A DNA stretch of 18,147 nt from JBEGQX01 sp041180805 (GTDB lineage: Bacteria > Planctomycetota > Planctomycetia > Gemmatales > Gemmataceae): contig JBEGQX010000178.1 in assembly GCA_041180805.1 (NCBI GenBank), positions 1-18,147 on the forward strand. The letters are read 5' to 3'. Position 1 is the stretch's first letter. Every line of letters starts with the position of its first letter. Both the position numbers and the translations under genes were made by a program. Shown piece by piece: positions 5,146 through 12,993 of the stretch. The notes below the pieces were generated by a model that was given only the letters and a program-made list of their open reading frames with translations, had not been told where the DNA came from and did no database searches.

Positions 5146-6966
5146 ATGTCTCAGAAATTCATCGTTAAAGGTATTGATAAGGCCACAGGCCAACCTGTGG
5201 AATCCGCCATTGTAGCCCAAGATGACAAGGCTGCGACCCTTATTGCAAAAGATCGTGGAATTGAAGTTCAATCGGTAGTCCCGGAAATTGCCAAGGCTGC
5301 AACCATAACCAAGCCTGCTGTTGGGCAGGCGGCTTTTACCGCAATTACATTTTCCACCGGCAAGGTGGGCATCTCTGAAAATCTTCAGGATAAATCTGGA
5401 AATGCAAATCTTATTTGGGCAATGGCCGCCGGTGTTGTAAGCGCAGCCATGCACGGCTTGTTGATTCTTTTAATCATGATGGTGCCTTTTGAAAATGCAC
5501 CTGTTCAGGCAGCCAAACTGGATGAGCCTACCAAGGTGGAAAATGCTGAACCTGAACCAGACCTGACCGTTACTGATATTGGGACAGATATTGAAGTTCC
5601 AACTCAGTATAATGTGGATCGTAAAGATGAAAACAGTGTACCCGGCCCGGAAGATCCATCTCAATCCGTTGGAATTCCAAATAGCCCTGAAATGGCGGCG
5701 GCAAATGTTCCACCTCCTCCTGGGGTTGGTGGTGGAACTGGGGCGGCTCCGGCTTTGGATGTTGCTGGTTTGGGAAGCAACATTGGTTCCTTGGGTGGCA
5801 TGGGTGGTATTTATGCCCCTGGGGGTATTGCTGGAAGAAGTGGTGCCACAAGGGATAAGCTTTTACAGGAAGGCGGCGGAAACGCCCTTTCTGAGGCTGC
5901 TGTTGCAAACGGTCTGAAATTCTTTGCTCTTCATCAAGCGGATGATGGGCATTGGTCTTTGGATAAATATGGTGATTCCTGCAGGACAGCACCCCTGGGT
6001 GCTCCAGGTTCCAAGCTGATTCCATACAAGAGCCCTGATAAAGCACAAAGTAACGATATAGCCGGAACAGGTTTTGGCCTTTTACCATTTCTTGCCGCTG
6101 GTATTACTCACAAACCTGCAGCAAAGAAAAGCTCGGTGGATTACAGTAAAACAGTTATGGGCGGAATTAATTACCTTATCCGCAAACAGGGTAAGGATGG
6201 GAATTATGGTGGTGGTTTGTATGCCCATCCGTTGGTTACTATTGCCATGTGTGAAGCTTACGGCATGACGTCTGACCCGCTTATCAAGGTCTCTGCCCAA
6301 AAAGCAATTGATTATTTGATTTATGCACAACATGACGGTGGTGGTTGGAGATACTCTCCAAAGCAAGCAGGTGATACTTCTGTTACCGGTTGGTGTGTAA
6401 TGGCACTAAAGAGCGGCCAAATGGCTGGTCTTAAGGTGCCTGCGGAAAGATACAAATTGGTTGAAAAATATTTGGATTCCGTCCATGACACTAAATCAGG
6501 CGGATATGGTTATACTGATCCAGGTAACAGTCCAGTCATGACTGCAGTTGGCATGTTGTGCCGCCAATATATGGGCGTAAACCCCAGAAATCCTGGGCTT
6601 CTTAAAGGTGTGGATATTTTGAAAAAGGTACATCCAGGAGTTAATCCCGCTGGCTACAACATGTATCAAATTTATTACGCTACACAGGTTATGCATCATA
6701 TGGGTGGTGAAGCCTGGGATTTCTGGAACCTTGGTCCGGAATCTAATGGGCAAAGAAAAAATGGCGTTCGCGATATATTAATTTCCAAACAGGTTAATGC
6801 TAACAAAGGTAAGTTTATGGTTGCTGGTAGCTGGGAACCTGGTACTGCAGGGCATGCGGAATCCGGTGGTAGGCTGATGGCAACATCCTTAAGCATGCTT
6901 ACAATGGAAGTTTATTACCGCCATCTGCCCCTTTACAGGCGGGAAATGGGCGGAGCCAAAAACTAG
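5146..6966 (+). CDS. TonB-like membrane-anchored protein with terpene-cyclase-like (prenyltransferase/squalene oxidase repeat) domain
   Basis: The 606-residue protein has four parts. Residues 1-50 form a small cytoplasmic domain (KFIVKGIDKATGQPVES, DKAATLIAKDRGIEVQSV) resembling the N-terminal pattern of GspF/PilC proteins. Residues 89-113 are a membrane helix containing VVSAAMHGLLILLI, where Ser99-x3-His103-Gly matches the Ser16/His20 motif of E. coli TonB. Residues 116-250 are a disordered linker, first acidic with prolines, then Pro/Gly-rich. Residues 250-600 carry alpha/alpha-toroid repeats: LKFFALHQADDGHWSL, INYLIRKQGKDGNYGGG, IDYLIYAQHDGGGWRY, SGGYGYTDPGNSPVMTAVGM. The place of the class II DxDD acid reads QAGDT (407-411), so the catalytic Asp is lost. 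It lies at the end of the exbB-exbD-exbD cluster, with GGGAG 7 bases before the ATG. Fold assignment is firm; a TonB-like role is inference; active cyclase seems unlikely. Confidence 0.85.
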   Translation: MSQKFIVKGIDKATGQPVESAIVAQDDKAATLIAKDRGIEVQSVVPEIAKAATITKPAVGQAAFTAITFSTGKVGISENLQDKSGNANLIWAMAAGVVSAAMHGLLILLIMMVPFENAPVQAAKLDEPTKVENAEPEPDLTVTDIGTDIEVPTQYNVDRKDENSVPGPEDPSQSVGIPNSPEMAAANVPPPPGVGGGTGAAPALDVAGLGSNIGSLGGMGGIYAPGGIAGRSGATRDKLLQEGGGNALSEAAVANGLKFFALHQADDGHWSLDKYGDSCRTAPLGAPGSKLIPYKSPDKAQSNDIAGTGFGLLPFLAAGITHKPAAKKSSVDYSKTVMGGINYLIRKQGKDGNYGGGLYAHPLVTIAMCEAYGMTSDPLIKVSAQKAIDYLIYAQHDGGGWRYSPKQAGDTSVTGWCVMALKSGQMAGLKVPAERYKLVEKYLDSVHDTKSGGYGYTDPGNSPVMTAVGMLCRQYMGVNPRNPGLLKGVDILKKVHPGVNPAGYNMYQIYYATQVMHHMGGEAWDFWNLGPESNGQRKNGVRDILISKQVNANKGKFMVAGSWEPGTAGHAESGGRLMATSLSMLTMEVYYRHLPLYRREMGGAKN

Positions 6967-6991
6967 CCAGGTCTCCCAGTTTGACAGATTT

Positions 6992-7016
6992 TTCAGGATA
7001 ATAAGAATATCCTGAA
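6992..7016 (+). terminator. Hairpin after the cyclase-like gene, possible weak terminator
   Basis: TTCAGGATA (6992-7000) and TATCCTGAA (7008-7016) form a 9-bp perfect stem with a 7-base loop, 25 bases after the stop codon at 6966. Only a short TTTA follows, so intrinsic termination would be weak; it may instead protect the 3' end of the message. Its place in the 148-base gap suggests the five-gene cluster ends here. Confidence 0.45.
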
Positions 7017-7114
7017 TTTACGATCTATTCTACTTCAAGGTTAAAGTCCTTAAATCCGATACTTACTTCAAGGTATTTTGGCTCATGCCAATTCTTGTGC
7101 CTGGAGTATGTATC

Positions 7115-9292
7115 ATGGTTCGAAAAATCTGGATTGCATCCCTGTTAGTGGCCTTTACAGGTGGAAGTTTTTCGCTTGTGAAAGCGTTGGCTTCTCAACC
7201 GGTTCAATCCGTGGTTAAAGAAAGAACCATAACCGTCAACGAAGATGGTAAAGCACCTAGAAAATGCAAAGTTCTAAAAGAATGGACGACTTCGAACGGG
7301 AACAGGGCTTTTCAAGTTGAGGCTCTTGATAACGGGGAATACATGACTGTAGAAGTCATGAAAGGAAACAATTCCTCCAAGATTTATCATTGGACTAATA
7401 AAACTACACCCCCGCAGAATAGTCCTCGGCCGATGGACATTCCTGCCAAAACGGATTCTTCCCGAACTGTCGAAGCAAGACCCGCTATCCGAAATAAAAA
7501 TGATTTACCAATGCAAACTGCAGTGAATTCTCAGAAAGATTCATTGCCTTTATCTTTGCCAACATTCAATCCGACAAACCCATCAGGAAAGGCTGATGAG
7601 TTTGTTACAATTCCAGCACCCGGCGCGGATAAAGTTGCTGTGACCGAAAAATCGGCAAGGCCTCCTTTGGTGGCGTTGCCGGTTAAAAAAGTAGATTCAA
7701 AAGTTGAAACCCCTGTTGTTAAAAAACCCTCATCAAGCGGTTCGGTTAATCCCGCAAGGCAGGTCTCGCCGGATAAAGTGGTGGTAATCAAAGAAGAAAA
7801 AACCTTGCTGAAAACCGAGGAAGGCAAGGAGAAGATAATTTCCATTACGCCACTGGCAATTCCAAAGCCGGTTGAAAAGGTTGTTCTCCCACAAGATAAC
7901 TCCAAACCAGTCCCTAAAGCAGAAGTGGTTACAGGGAAGAACCCAGAAAAGAAGCTGGTTTCAAAAGATATCAAAGTTGTTGAAAAACCTGTCTCAAATA
8001 AAACTGTAAAAGTAGAAGACAAAGCTGCAGAAAAAAAATCTGTCGATGATGGCAAAACAATCGTAGTTGAGAATCCGAAACCGCAGGATTGGAGAAAATC
8101 TTGGGGTAGGATGGAAGAATCCGAGCCCAAGACTATTTTCAAGCCAAACAAGAATGGCGATTCTGAATTGCCCCATGCGGATCCCAAAAAATCCGATCCT
8201 TTGAAAACACCTGACAAGTTTCATCCCACGCTGGAAGAAAAGGTTGCCAGAAAAGCCGAAAAGGTGATGGGGAAGGATAATGGCCAAAAAGAACTTGAGA
8301 AGATTACAAGTAAACCGCCTGTGAAAACTAATGCTGAAATGGCTGAACAGCAATTGCCAAGAACAGTTGTTCCTTCACCATCCGCTAAAAAGAATTCCAG
8401 TGAAGAAAAGATTGTAGTCATCAAGGAAGATGTGAAACCAAAAAACAATTATGCAACTCGAACACAAATAAAGTCTGTAGGTACTGAATTTGTTGACAAG
8501 GCATATTCACGACTTAGTGGCTTGCGTGTCAATAAAAAGGCACCCGAAGTCAAACCAGGAATGATGCCTCCCGGTACCCGATCAATTGTTGCGTCTGGTT
8601 ATGAAGGCAATATGATTAACCCGCTGGAACAATCCGCCCGAAATACCATGAATCTTGCATTCATGCCGTCACCCATGCCGCCAACAAACCCGCCACAGGC
8701 TCCCCAGCTTTATCCTGCCAATAACTACCAATATGCTGTGAATATCCCGCCCAGGGCACCAACCCAGGGAATGGCAAACGCTTTCACTAATGTTCCAAAT
8801 CAGCGACCAATTCCTTCAGATATGGAAGGAATAACCCATATGCATAACGCCTTCCAGCAACCCGCCAAGCCAGAACTGCCTTTTCAACTAGCCAATCCCC
8901 AGGCCATGGCTTACGCCATGGCAATGCAAGGTCAGAGGCCCTTACAGCCTATTACTTCCCCGCAGAATCAAACTGTAGCTTCAGGAGTTACTGAGCAACT
9001 TGTGGTTATTAAAACCTCGTTGCATCCTTCCCAAAGAGAAATGGCTGCGGAACAATTGGGGCAGTATGCACTTAGGGCAAATGGTGAGATTGTTTTAACC
9101 CTTGTTCAATGTGCCAAAAATGATCCCGCGCCAACCGTTAGAGCGGCATGTATTCGCTCGCTTGCGCGCATGAAAATCAATACTATAGAAGCAATGGACT
9201 TATTGAATGGAATGAAAAATATGGACCAGGATCCTAGAGTTCGAAAAGAAGCAGAAAATGCTGTGCTTCAATTAACCTCTGGGTCCAGGTGA
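7115..9292 (+). CDS. Secreted, Lys/Pro/Val-rich disordered protein with C-terminal HEAT-like helices
   Basis: No named family overall. The 725-residue product begins with a signal peptide (MVRKIWIASLLVAFTGG, cleavage probably near Ala25-Ala27). Residues 33-82 form a small beta-rich domain (ERTITVNEDGKAPRKCKVLK, AFQVEALDNGEYMTVEV). Then follow about 520 residues low in hydrophobic structure: Lys/Pro/Val/Glu-rich to about 460, then Pro/Asn/Met/Gln-rich. The last 100 residues contain paired helices with HEAT character (SQREMAAEQLGQYALRANGE, DPAPTVRAACIRSLARMK, DPRVRKEAENAVLQL). The motif VVIK occurs three times (about 7780, 8415 and 9004), twice followed by Glu. ATG 7115 has GGAG 8 bases upstream; an in-frame ATG at 7085 would add ten residues before the signal peptide. 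It follows the motor cluster and could be an envelope or scaffold partner, which is inference. Confidence 0.8.
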   Translation: MVRKIWIASLLVAFTGGSFSLVKALASQPVQSVVKERTITVNEDGKAPRKCKVLKEWTTSNGNRAFQVEALDNGEYMTVEVMKGNNSSKIYHWTNKTTPPQNSPRPMDIPAKTDSSRTVEARPAIRNKNDLPMQTAVNSQKDSLPLSLPTFNPTNPSGKADEFVTIPAPGADKVAVTEKSARPPLVALPVKKVDSKVETPVVKKPSSSGSVNPARQVSPDKVVVIKEEKTLLKTEEGKEKIISITPLAIPKPVEKVVLPQDNSKPVPKAEVVTGKNPEKKLVSKDIKVVEKPVSNKTVKVEDKAAEKKSVDDGKTIVVENPKPQDWRKSWGRMEESEPKTIFKPNKNGDSELPHADPKKSDPLKTPDKFHPTLEEKVARKAEKVMGKDNGQKELEKITSKPPVKTNAEMAEQQLPRTVVPSPSAKKNSSEEKIVVIKEDVKPKNNYATRTQIKSVGTEFVDKAYSRLSGLRVNKKAPEVKPGMMPPGTRSIVASGYEGNMINPLEQSARNTMNLAFMPSPMPPTNPPQAPQLYPANNYQYAVNIPPRAPTQGMANAFTNVPNQRPIPSDMEGITHMHNAFQQPAKPELPFQLANPQAMAYAMAMQGQRPLQPITSPQNQTVASGVTEQLVVIKTSLHPSQREMAAEQLGQYALRANGEIVLTLVQCAKNDPAPTVRAACIRSLARMKINTIEAMDLLNGMKNMDQDPRVRKEAENAVLQLTSGSR

Positions 9293-9311
9293 TTTTCTTG
9301 TTGAATAATTC

Positions 9312-9343
9312 ATGGGATTCTTCCAGATGCGGAAGAATCCCAT
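9312..9343 (+). terminator. Hairpin terminator between the HEAT-like protein gene and fabI
   Basis: ATGGGATTCTTCC (9312-9324) pairs perfectly with GGAAGAATCCCAT (9331-9343) around a 6-base loop, 20 bases after the stop codon at 9292. The downstream TTGTTTAA is a modest U-rich tract. The 13-bp stem should end most transcripts, separating fabI from the preceding gene. Confidence 0.75.
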
Positions 9344-9375
9344 TGTTTAATGGATGGTAAGACCCGGGAGATTTT

Positions 9376-10257
9376 ATGATTCCAATCGATTTGAGCGGCA
9401 AAAAAGCTTTGGTAACCGGTGTGGGTGACAATGTTGGCTTTGCATGGCATATCGCAAAGTCTCTCAAGGCCGCTGGTGCAAGTATTTATCTGGCTGTGCA
9501 TCCCAGATTAGTTTCCATAGTGGAAAGCATCATGGAGCGCGATGCAGATAAGGAAAGCCGAATTCTTCCTTACGGGCAGGGTGAATTAAAGGTTGAGAAA
9601 ATCATTGCTTGCGATGTTAGTTTTGACACCATGGATGATGTGGATGAGAAAACTCGTGGAGACAAAAGATTTGCAAAGCATGGGGATTTCTCCATAAAGG
9701 GTATGGTTGAGGCTCTTGGCAAGGAAACTAATTCTCTCGATATGTTAATTCACGCAATAGCTTTCAGTCCTGAAATTAAGAATTCTGCACTAAATACCTC
9801 AAGGTCTGCTTACCTTACGGCGCTAAGTATCAGTTCCTATTCCCTTACCGCACTTACTCGTGCCGCTGAAAACCTGATGGCAAACCGGCCGGATGGGGCA
9901 AGCGTTGTTGGCCTTTCCTATTTGGGTGGCGAACGGGTAGTTCCACATTATGGCGGTGGAATGTCAACGGCCAAGGCAGCTCTTCAAATTGATGCAAAAC
10001 AATTAGCCAGCAATGTAGGTGGTAAAAATATTCGCGTAAATATTATCTCAGCAGGTCCTTACGCCTCTCGTGCTGCAAGGGCAATTGGTGACATCGGCCA
10101 AATGATTGACCATGCGTCCAGCAGGTCTCCACTTCCAAGGGCTATTGAGGCAGATGAAGTGGGCAATGCCACAGCATTTTTGTGCAGCCCTCTTGCTTCC
10201 GCTGTCACTGGACAAGTTCTGTATGTGGATTGTGGTTACAATGTGATGGGTGTTTAG
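9376..10257 (+). CDS. fabI: Enoyl-[acyl-carrier-protein] reductase, plant/chlamydia-type FabI
   Basis: Catalyses the last reductive step of each round of type II fatty-acid synthesis in the cytoplasm, reducing trans-2-enoyl-ACP with NAD(P)H. The 293-residue protein has the SDR nucleotide motif GVGDNVGFAWHIAKSL (15-30). The catalytic Tyr182 lies in LSYLGGERVVPHYGGG, Tyr192 in HYGGGMSTAKAAL, and Lys200 completes the site. YGGGMSTAKAAL and the extra segment at 53-107 between the nucleotide motif and the ALGKETNSLDMLIHAIAF stretch match plant and chlamydial enzymes rather than the shorter E. coli FabI (262 residues). GGGAG lies 5 bases before ATG 9376. Its TAG interlocks with the TAA of the convergent methyltransferase gene. 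It follows a terminator and so probably has its own promoter. Confidence 0.95.
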   Translation: MIPIDLSGKKALVTGVGDNVGFAWHIAKSLKAAGASIYLAVHPRLVSIVESIMERDADKESRILPYGQGELKVEKIIACDVSFDTMDDVDEKTRGDKRFAKHGDFSIKGMVEALGKETNSLDMLIHAIAFSPEIKNSALNTSRSAYLTALSISSYSLTALTRAAENLMANRPDGASVVGLSYLGGERVVPHYGGGMSTAKAALQIDAKQLASNVGGKNIRVNIISAGPYASRAARAIGDIGQMIDHASSRSPLPRAIEADEVGNATAFLCSPLASAVTGQVLYVDCGYNVMGV

Positions 10258-11315
10258 CCCAGAGCCTTTTCAAAAACCAGCACAGAACAATGTGCCAAAG
10301 TGGGGATGACCTTAGTCAGGGTCATCCCTTCTGCATTTAGCCATTCCTTGTATTCAGCAAGACTGTAAGCCCTGCCTTCTGTCAAATAAAACAGCGCTGC
10401 GCTGTACAACGCGATTTCTTTTGGCCCATCAAGTTCATCATTCAAAAGGACATCGTGCACCAGAATTTTCCCGCCTACAGGGAGTGCTGATGCGAGTCGT
10501 TTAACCAAAATCTTGCATTCATTCACATCCCAATCATGCAAGATGTTAGAAAGCAATATGGTATCCACCCCATGTGGAACTGGATCCCGAAACATATCCC
10601 CCGCAATGCAATTGGCTCGTTGCAAGGTTTTGCTGGTTACCAGGAATTCCCTGGCAACTTTAAGAACCTGTTCACTATCCCACAGGATGGCTTTTAATTG
10701 GGGATGTTTTTCAAGGTAGGCTATTGAATACAATCCGCTACCAGCCCCAACATCCAGTAAAACTTTTGAATCGAAAATCGGGTATTTTTCTGCCAATACT
10801 GGTGCCACATTCATGGCCCTGCCGGAAAGGGAAAGGGTCAGAAACCTTGCCGAGGCCTCTTTTTCCATGGCGGATTCTATTCCCTCATGAAATATGAATG
10901 CCGCGCCTTTGTCACCATGGTCGGATTCTGCTGCCTTGTTAGATTTGATTTTTTCCAGCATGGATTGCACCGCAGGAGATTGTGCAGCCAATCCGATGTA
11001 AGATGAAACCGAGAAGGGTGATTTTTCTAAAAGATGATTTTTAGCCAACTCAGGCAGGGAAAGATTACCTTCCAGCTCTTCTAGAAAACCAAACGCCTTT
11101 AATATGGTGGTGATTACAACCCATGGTCGTCTGGCCAGGCCTAATCGCTTTCTTAATTCTTCCGAATTTATGGTGTTTGTTCCAATCTGTTCGAAAATTT
11201 TAAGTTCGTGAACCGCTATCGTTAGAATTTCAGTTGCGAAGTTTCCACGAAACATTTCGAATACTTTTGCAGGGTCTGTTGGGGGTAATGTTAAAGGAAA
11301 TTTTGGAAAAACCAT
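10254..11315 (-). CDS. SAM-dependent O-methyltransferase, COMT/acetylserotonin methyltransferase type
   Basis: Transfers a methyl group from S-adenosylmethionine to a hydroxyl on a small molecule; the substrate cannot be read from the sequence. Of 353 residues, 17-100 form the winged-helix dimerisation domain (VFEMFRGNFATEILTIAVHE, SEELRKRLGLARRPWVVITT). The methyltransferase domain has motif I LLDVGAGSG (186-194), the acidic loop LWDSEQVLKVA, GDMFRDPVP (239-247) and the catalytic-base motif NILHDWDVNECKIL, with His260. Length and order are typical of this family. AGAGG lies 7-8 bases before the ATG. The gene stands alone, with no polyketide, terpene or quinone genes beside it, so a secondary-metabolite role is not supported by context. 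Its stop overlaps that of fabI by 4 bases. Confidence 0.88.
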   Translation of the reverse strand: MVFPKFPLTLPPTDPAKVFEMFRGNFATEILTIAVHELKIFEQIGTNTINSEELRKRLGLARRPWVVITTILKAFGFLEELEGNLSLPELAKNHLLEKSPFSVSSYIGLAAQSPAVQSMLEKIKSNKAAESDHGDKGAAFIFHEGIESAMEKEASARFLTLSLSGRAMNVAPVLAEKYPIFDSKVLLDVGAGSGLYSIAYLEKHPQLKAILWDSEQVLKVAREFLVTSKTLQRANCIAGDMFRDPVPHGVDTILLSNILHDWDVNECKILVKRLASALPVGGKILVHDVLLNDELDGPKEIALYSAALFYLTEGRAYSLAEYKEWLNAEGMTLTKVIPTLAHCSVLVFEKALG

Positions 11316-11513
11316 GGTTTTGCCTCTGATAAAAGAGTAATTTGCCTGACCTACAATACACTTTACTAATTAATGAATCAGCTTAAAACATTGCTTGATT
11401 GGTAGCCAATTCGTCCTTTTTAGCCTAAATTATCTATTTAATGAGCTAGGGCACGGCTTTTTCTTTGGTGATAAGTCATTGTCCCTTGAACTTCGAATCT
11501 TTTGGATGGAAAT

Positions 11514-12977
11514 ATGAGCAACTCAGAACCCAAGGGTGACATCGCGTTGATTGGCCTGGCAGTAATGGGGCAAAACCTCATTTTGAACATGAATGACCAT
11601 GGTTACACTGTTGTGGCCTACAATCGCACGGTTTCCAAGGTTGATGAGTTTTTGGCAAAAGAAGCCAAGGGTACCAAGGTAATTGGGGCTCATTCGATTG
11701 AAGAAATGTGCAAGAATTTAAAAAGACCCCGCAGGGTTATGATGCTTGTGAAGGCAGGACAAGCTGTTGATGATTTTATCGAGCAAGTCATCCCTTATCT
11801 TGAAAAAGGGGACATTATCATTGATGGTGGAAATTCCTTGTTTGAAGATACGGTGCGTCGCGTGAAGTACCTTGAATCCAAGGGATTTCTTTTTATTGGT
11901 ACCGGAGTTTCCGGTGGAGAAGAAGGCGCTCGCAGGGGGCCCAGTATAATGCCCGGCGGTTCCAAGGAAGCATGGCCCCATGTTAAATCTATTTTTCAAG
12001 ATATCTCTGCAAAAGTGGATGATGGATCTCCTTGTTGTGATTGGGTTGGAGAGGGAGGCGCCGGCCATTATGTGAAAATGGTTCACAATGGCATTGAATA
12101 TGGCGACATGCAGCTCATCTGCGAAGCCTATGATATCTTGCACAAGGGGCTTGGCCTTTCTTATGAAGAAATGCACGATGTCTTTGCGGAATATAACAAG
12201 GGCGAACTAGATTCCTATCTAATCGAAATCACCCGCGATATCCTTGGGGTCAAAGATACCGATGGATCGCCCTTGGTTGAAAAAATCCTTGATGCGGCTG
12301 GCCAGAAGGGTACCGGTAAGTGGACGGTAACCAACTCTCTTGACCTTGGGATGCCAGTTACCCTGATTGCGGAGGCTGTGTTTGCCCGTTGTGTTTCAGC
12401 ATTGAAAGATGAAAGAGTCGCTGCTGGCAAATCTCTTCGTGGACCAAAACCAAAGATCACAGGCAAGCGTGAAAAACTCATTCAAAATATTCATGATGCC
12501 TTGTATGCTTCCAAGATTGTCAGCTACACACAGGGTTACATGCTGATGAGGGCTGCTGCCAAGGATTATGGTTGGAATTTGAACTATGGTGGTATTGCCC
12601 TTATGTGGCGTGGTGGTTGCATCATTCGCAGCAGATTTTTGGGCAAGATCAAGGAAGCTTTTGACCGAAAGAAAAAGCTCAGCAATCTGATGCTGGACAG
12701 TTACTTCAAAAAGGAAATCAAGCGGGCGCAAAAGGGTTGGAGGAACATTGTTTCCCTTGCAGTGAAGAAGGGCATTCCTGTTCCAGCAATGAGCACCGCC
12801 TTATCTTTCTTCGATTCCTACCGTACCGCCCGTTTGCCTGCCAACCTACTTCAGGCTCAGAGAGATTACTTTGGAGCCCACACCTACGAAAGAGTGGACA
12901 AGCCAAGAGGGGAATTCTTCCATACCAACTGGACCGGTCGTGGTGGGGATGTTTCAAGTTCCAGTTATAATGTCTAA
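11514..12977 (+). CDS. gnd: 6-phosphogluconate dehydrogenase, decarboxylating
   Basis: Oxidises 6-phosphogluconate to ribulose-5-phosphate and CO2 with NADP+ in the oxidative pentose phosphate pathway. The 487-residue protein has the N-terminal Rossmann motif IGLAVMGQNLILNMNDHG (13-30) and AYNRT (35-39), whose Arg-Thr suits NADP. VSGGEEGARRGPSIMPGG (132-149) is the substrate signature. GGAGHYVKMVHNGIEYGDMQ (181-200) holds the catalytic Lys188 and Glu195, with Asn192 also conserved. The all-helical dimer domain has WRGGCIIRSRFLGKI and the tail QRDYFGAHTYERVDKPRGEF. The length matches the long, dimeric family. I chose ATG 11514 because GGATGGA lies just upstream; a TTG at 11502 would add four residues. 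It is divergent from the methyltransferase gene across about 200 bases and is followed by a strong terminator. Confidence 0.97.
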   Translation: MSNSEPKGDIALIGLAVMGQNLILNMNDHGYTVVAYNRTVSKVDEFLAKEAKGTKVIGAHSIEEMCKNLKRPRRVMMLVKAGQAVDDFIEQVIPYLEKGDIIIDGGNSLFEDTVRRVKYLESKGFLFIGTGVSGGEEGARRGPSIMPGGSKEAWPHVKSIFQDISAKVDDGSPCCDWVGEGGAGHYVKMVHNGIEYGDMQLICEAYDILHKGLGLSYEEMHDVFAEYNKGELDSYLIEITRDILGVKDTDGSPLVEKILDAAGQKGTGKWTVTNSLDLGMPVTLIAEAVFARCVSALKDERVAAGKSLRGPKPKITGKREKLIQNIHDALYASKIVSYTQGYMLMRAAAKDYGWNLNYGGIALMWRGGCIIRSRFLGKIKEAFDRKKKLSNLMLDSYFKKEIKRAQKGWRNIVSLAVKKGIPVPAMSTALSFFDSYRTARLPANLLQAQRDYFGAHTYERVDKPRGEFFHTNWTGRGGDVSSSSYNV

Positions 12978-12993
12978 AGTTTTCCTTGTTTTT

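Noticed and set aside
5570..6088. Minus-strand open frame (172 codons) and a plus-strand +1 frame (5579-5917) over the Gly/Pro linker of the cyclase-like gene
   Set aside because: Low-complexity, His/Pro/Gln- or Leu/Val/Trp-rich shadows without ribosome binding sites; the main frame has clear domains.
7531..8217. Long open frame on the minus strand (228 codons) within the Lys/Pro/Val-rich gene
   Set aside because: Its Ser/Thr/Phe/Gly-rich composition is simply the complement of lysine/proline/valine codons. The plus-strand gene has a signal peptide, HEAT end and ribosome binding site.
10254..11315. O-methyltransferase plus fabI as the start of a secondary-metabolite cluster
   Set aside because: FabI here is the housekeeping type and the surrounding genes (gnd, hrpB, trpE) are primary metabolism; no synthase or carrier gene is present.
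11398..11410. ATTGG-TAG-CCAAT inverted repeat upstream of gnd
   Set aside because: A 5-bp arm is too short to support an operator or hairpin without comparison sequences.
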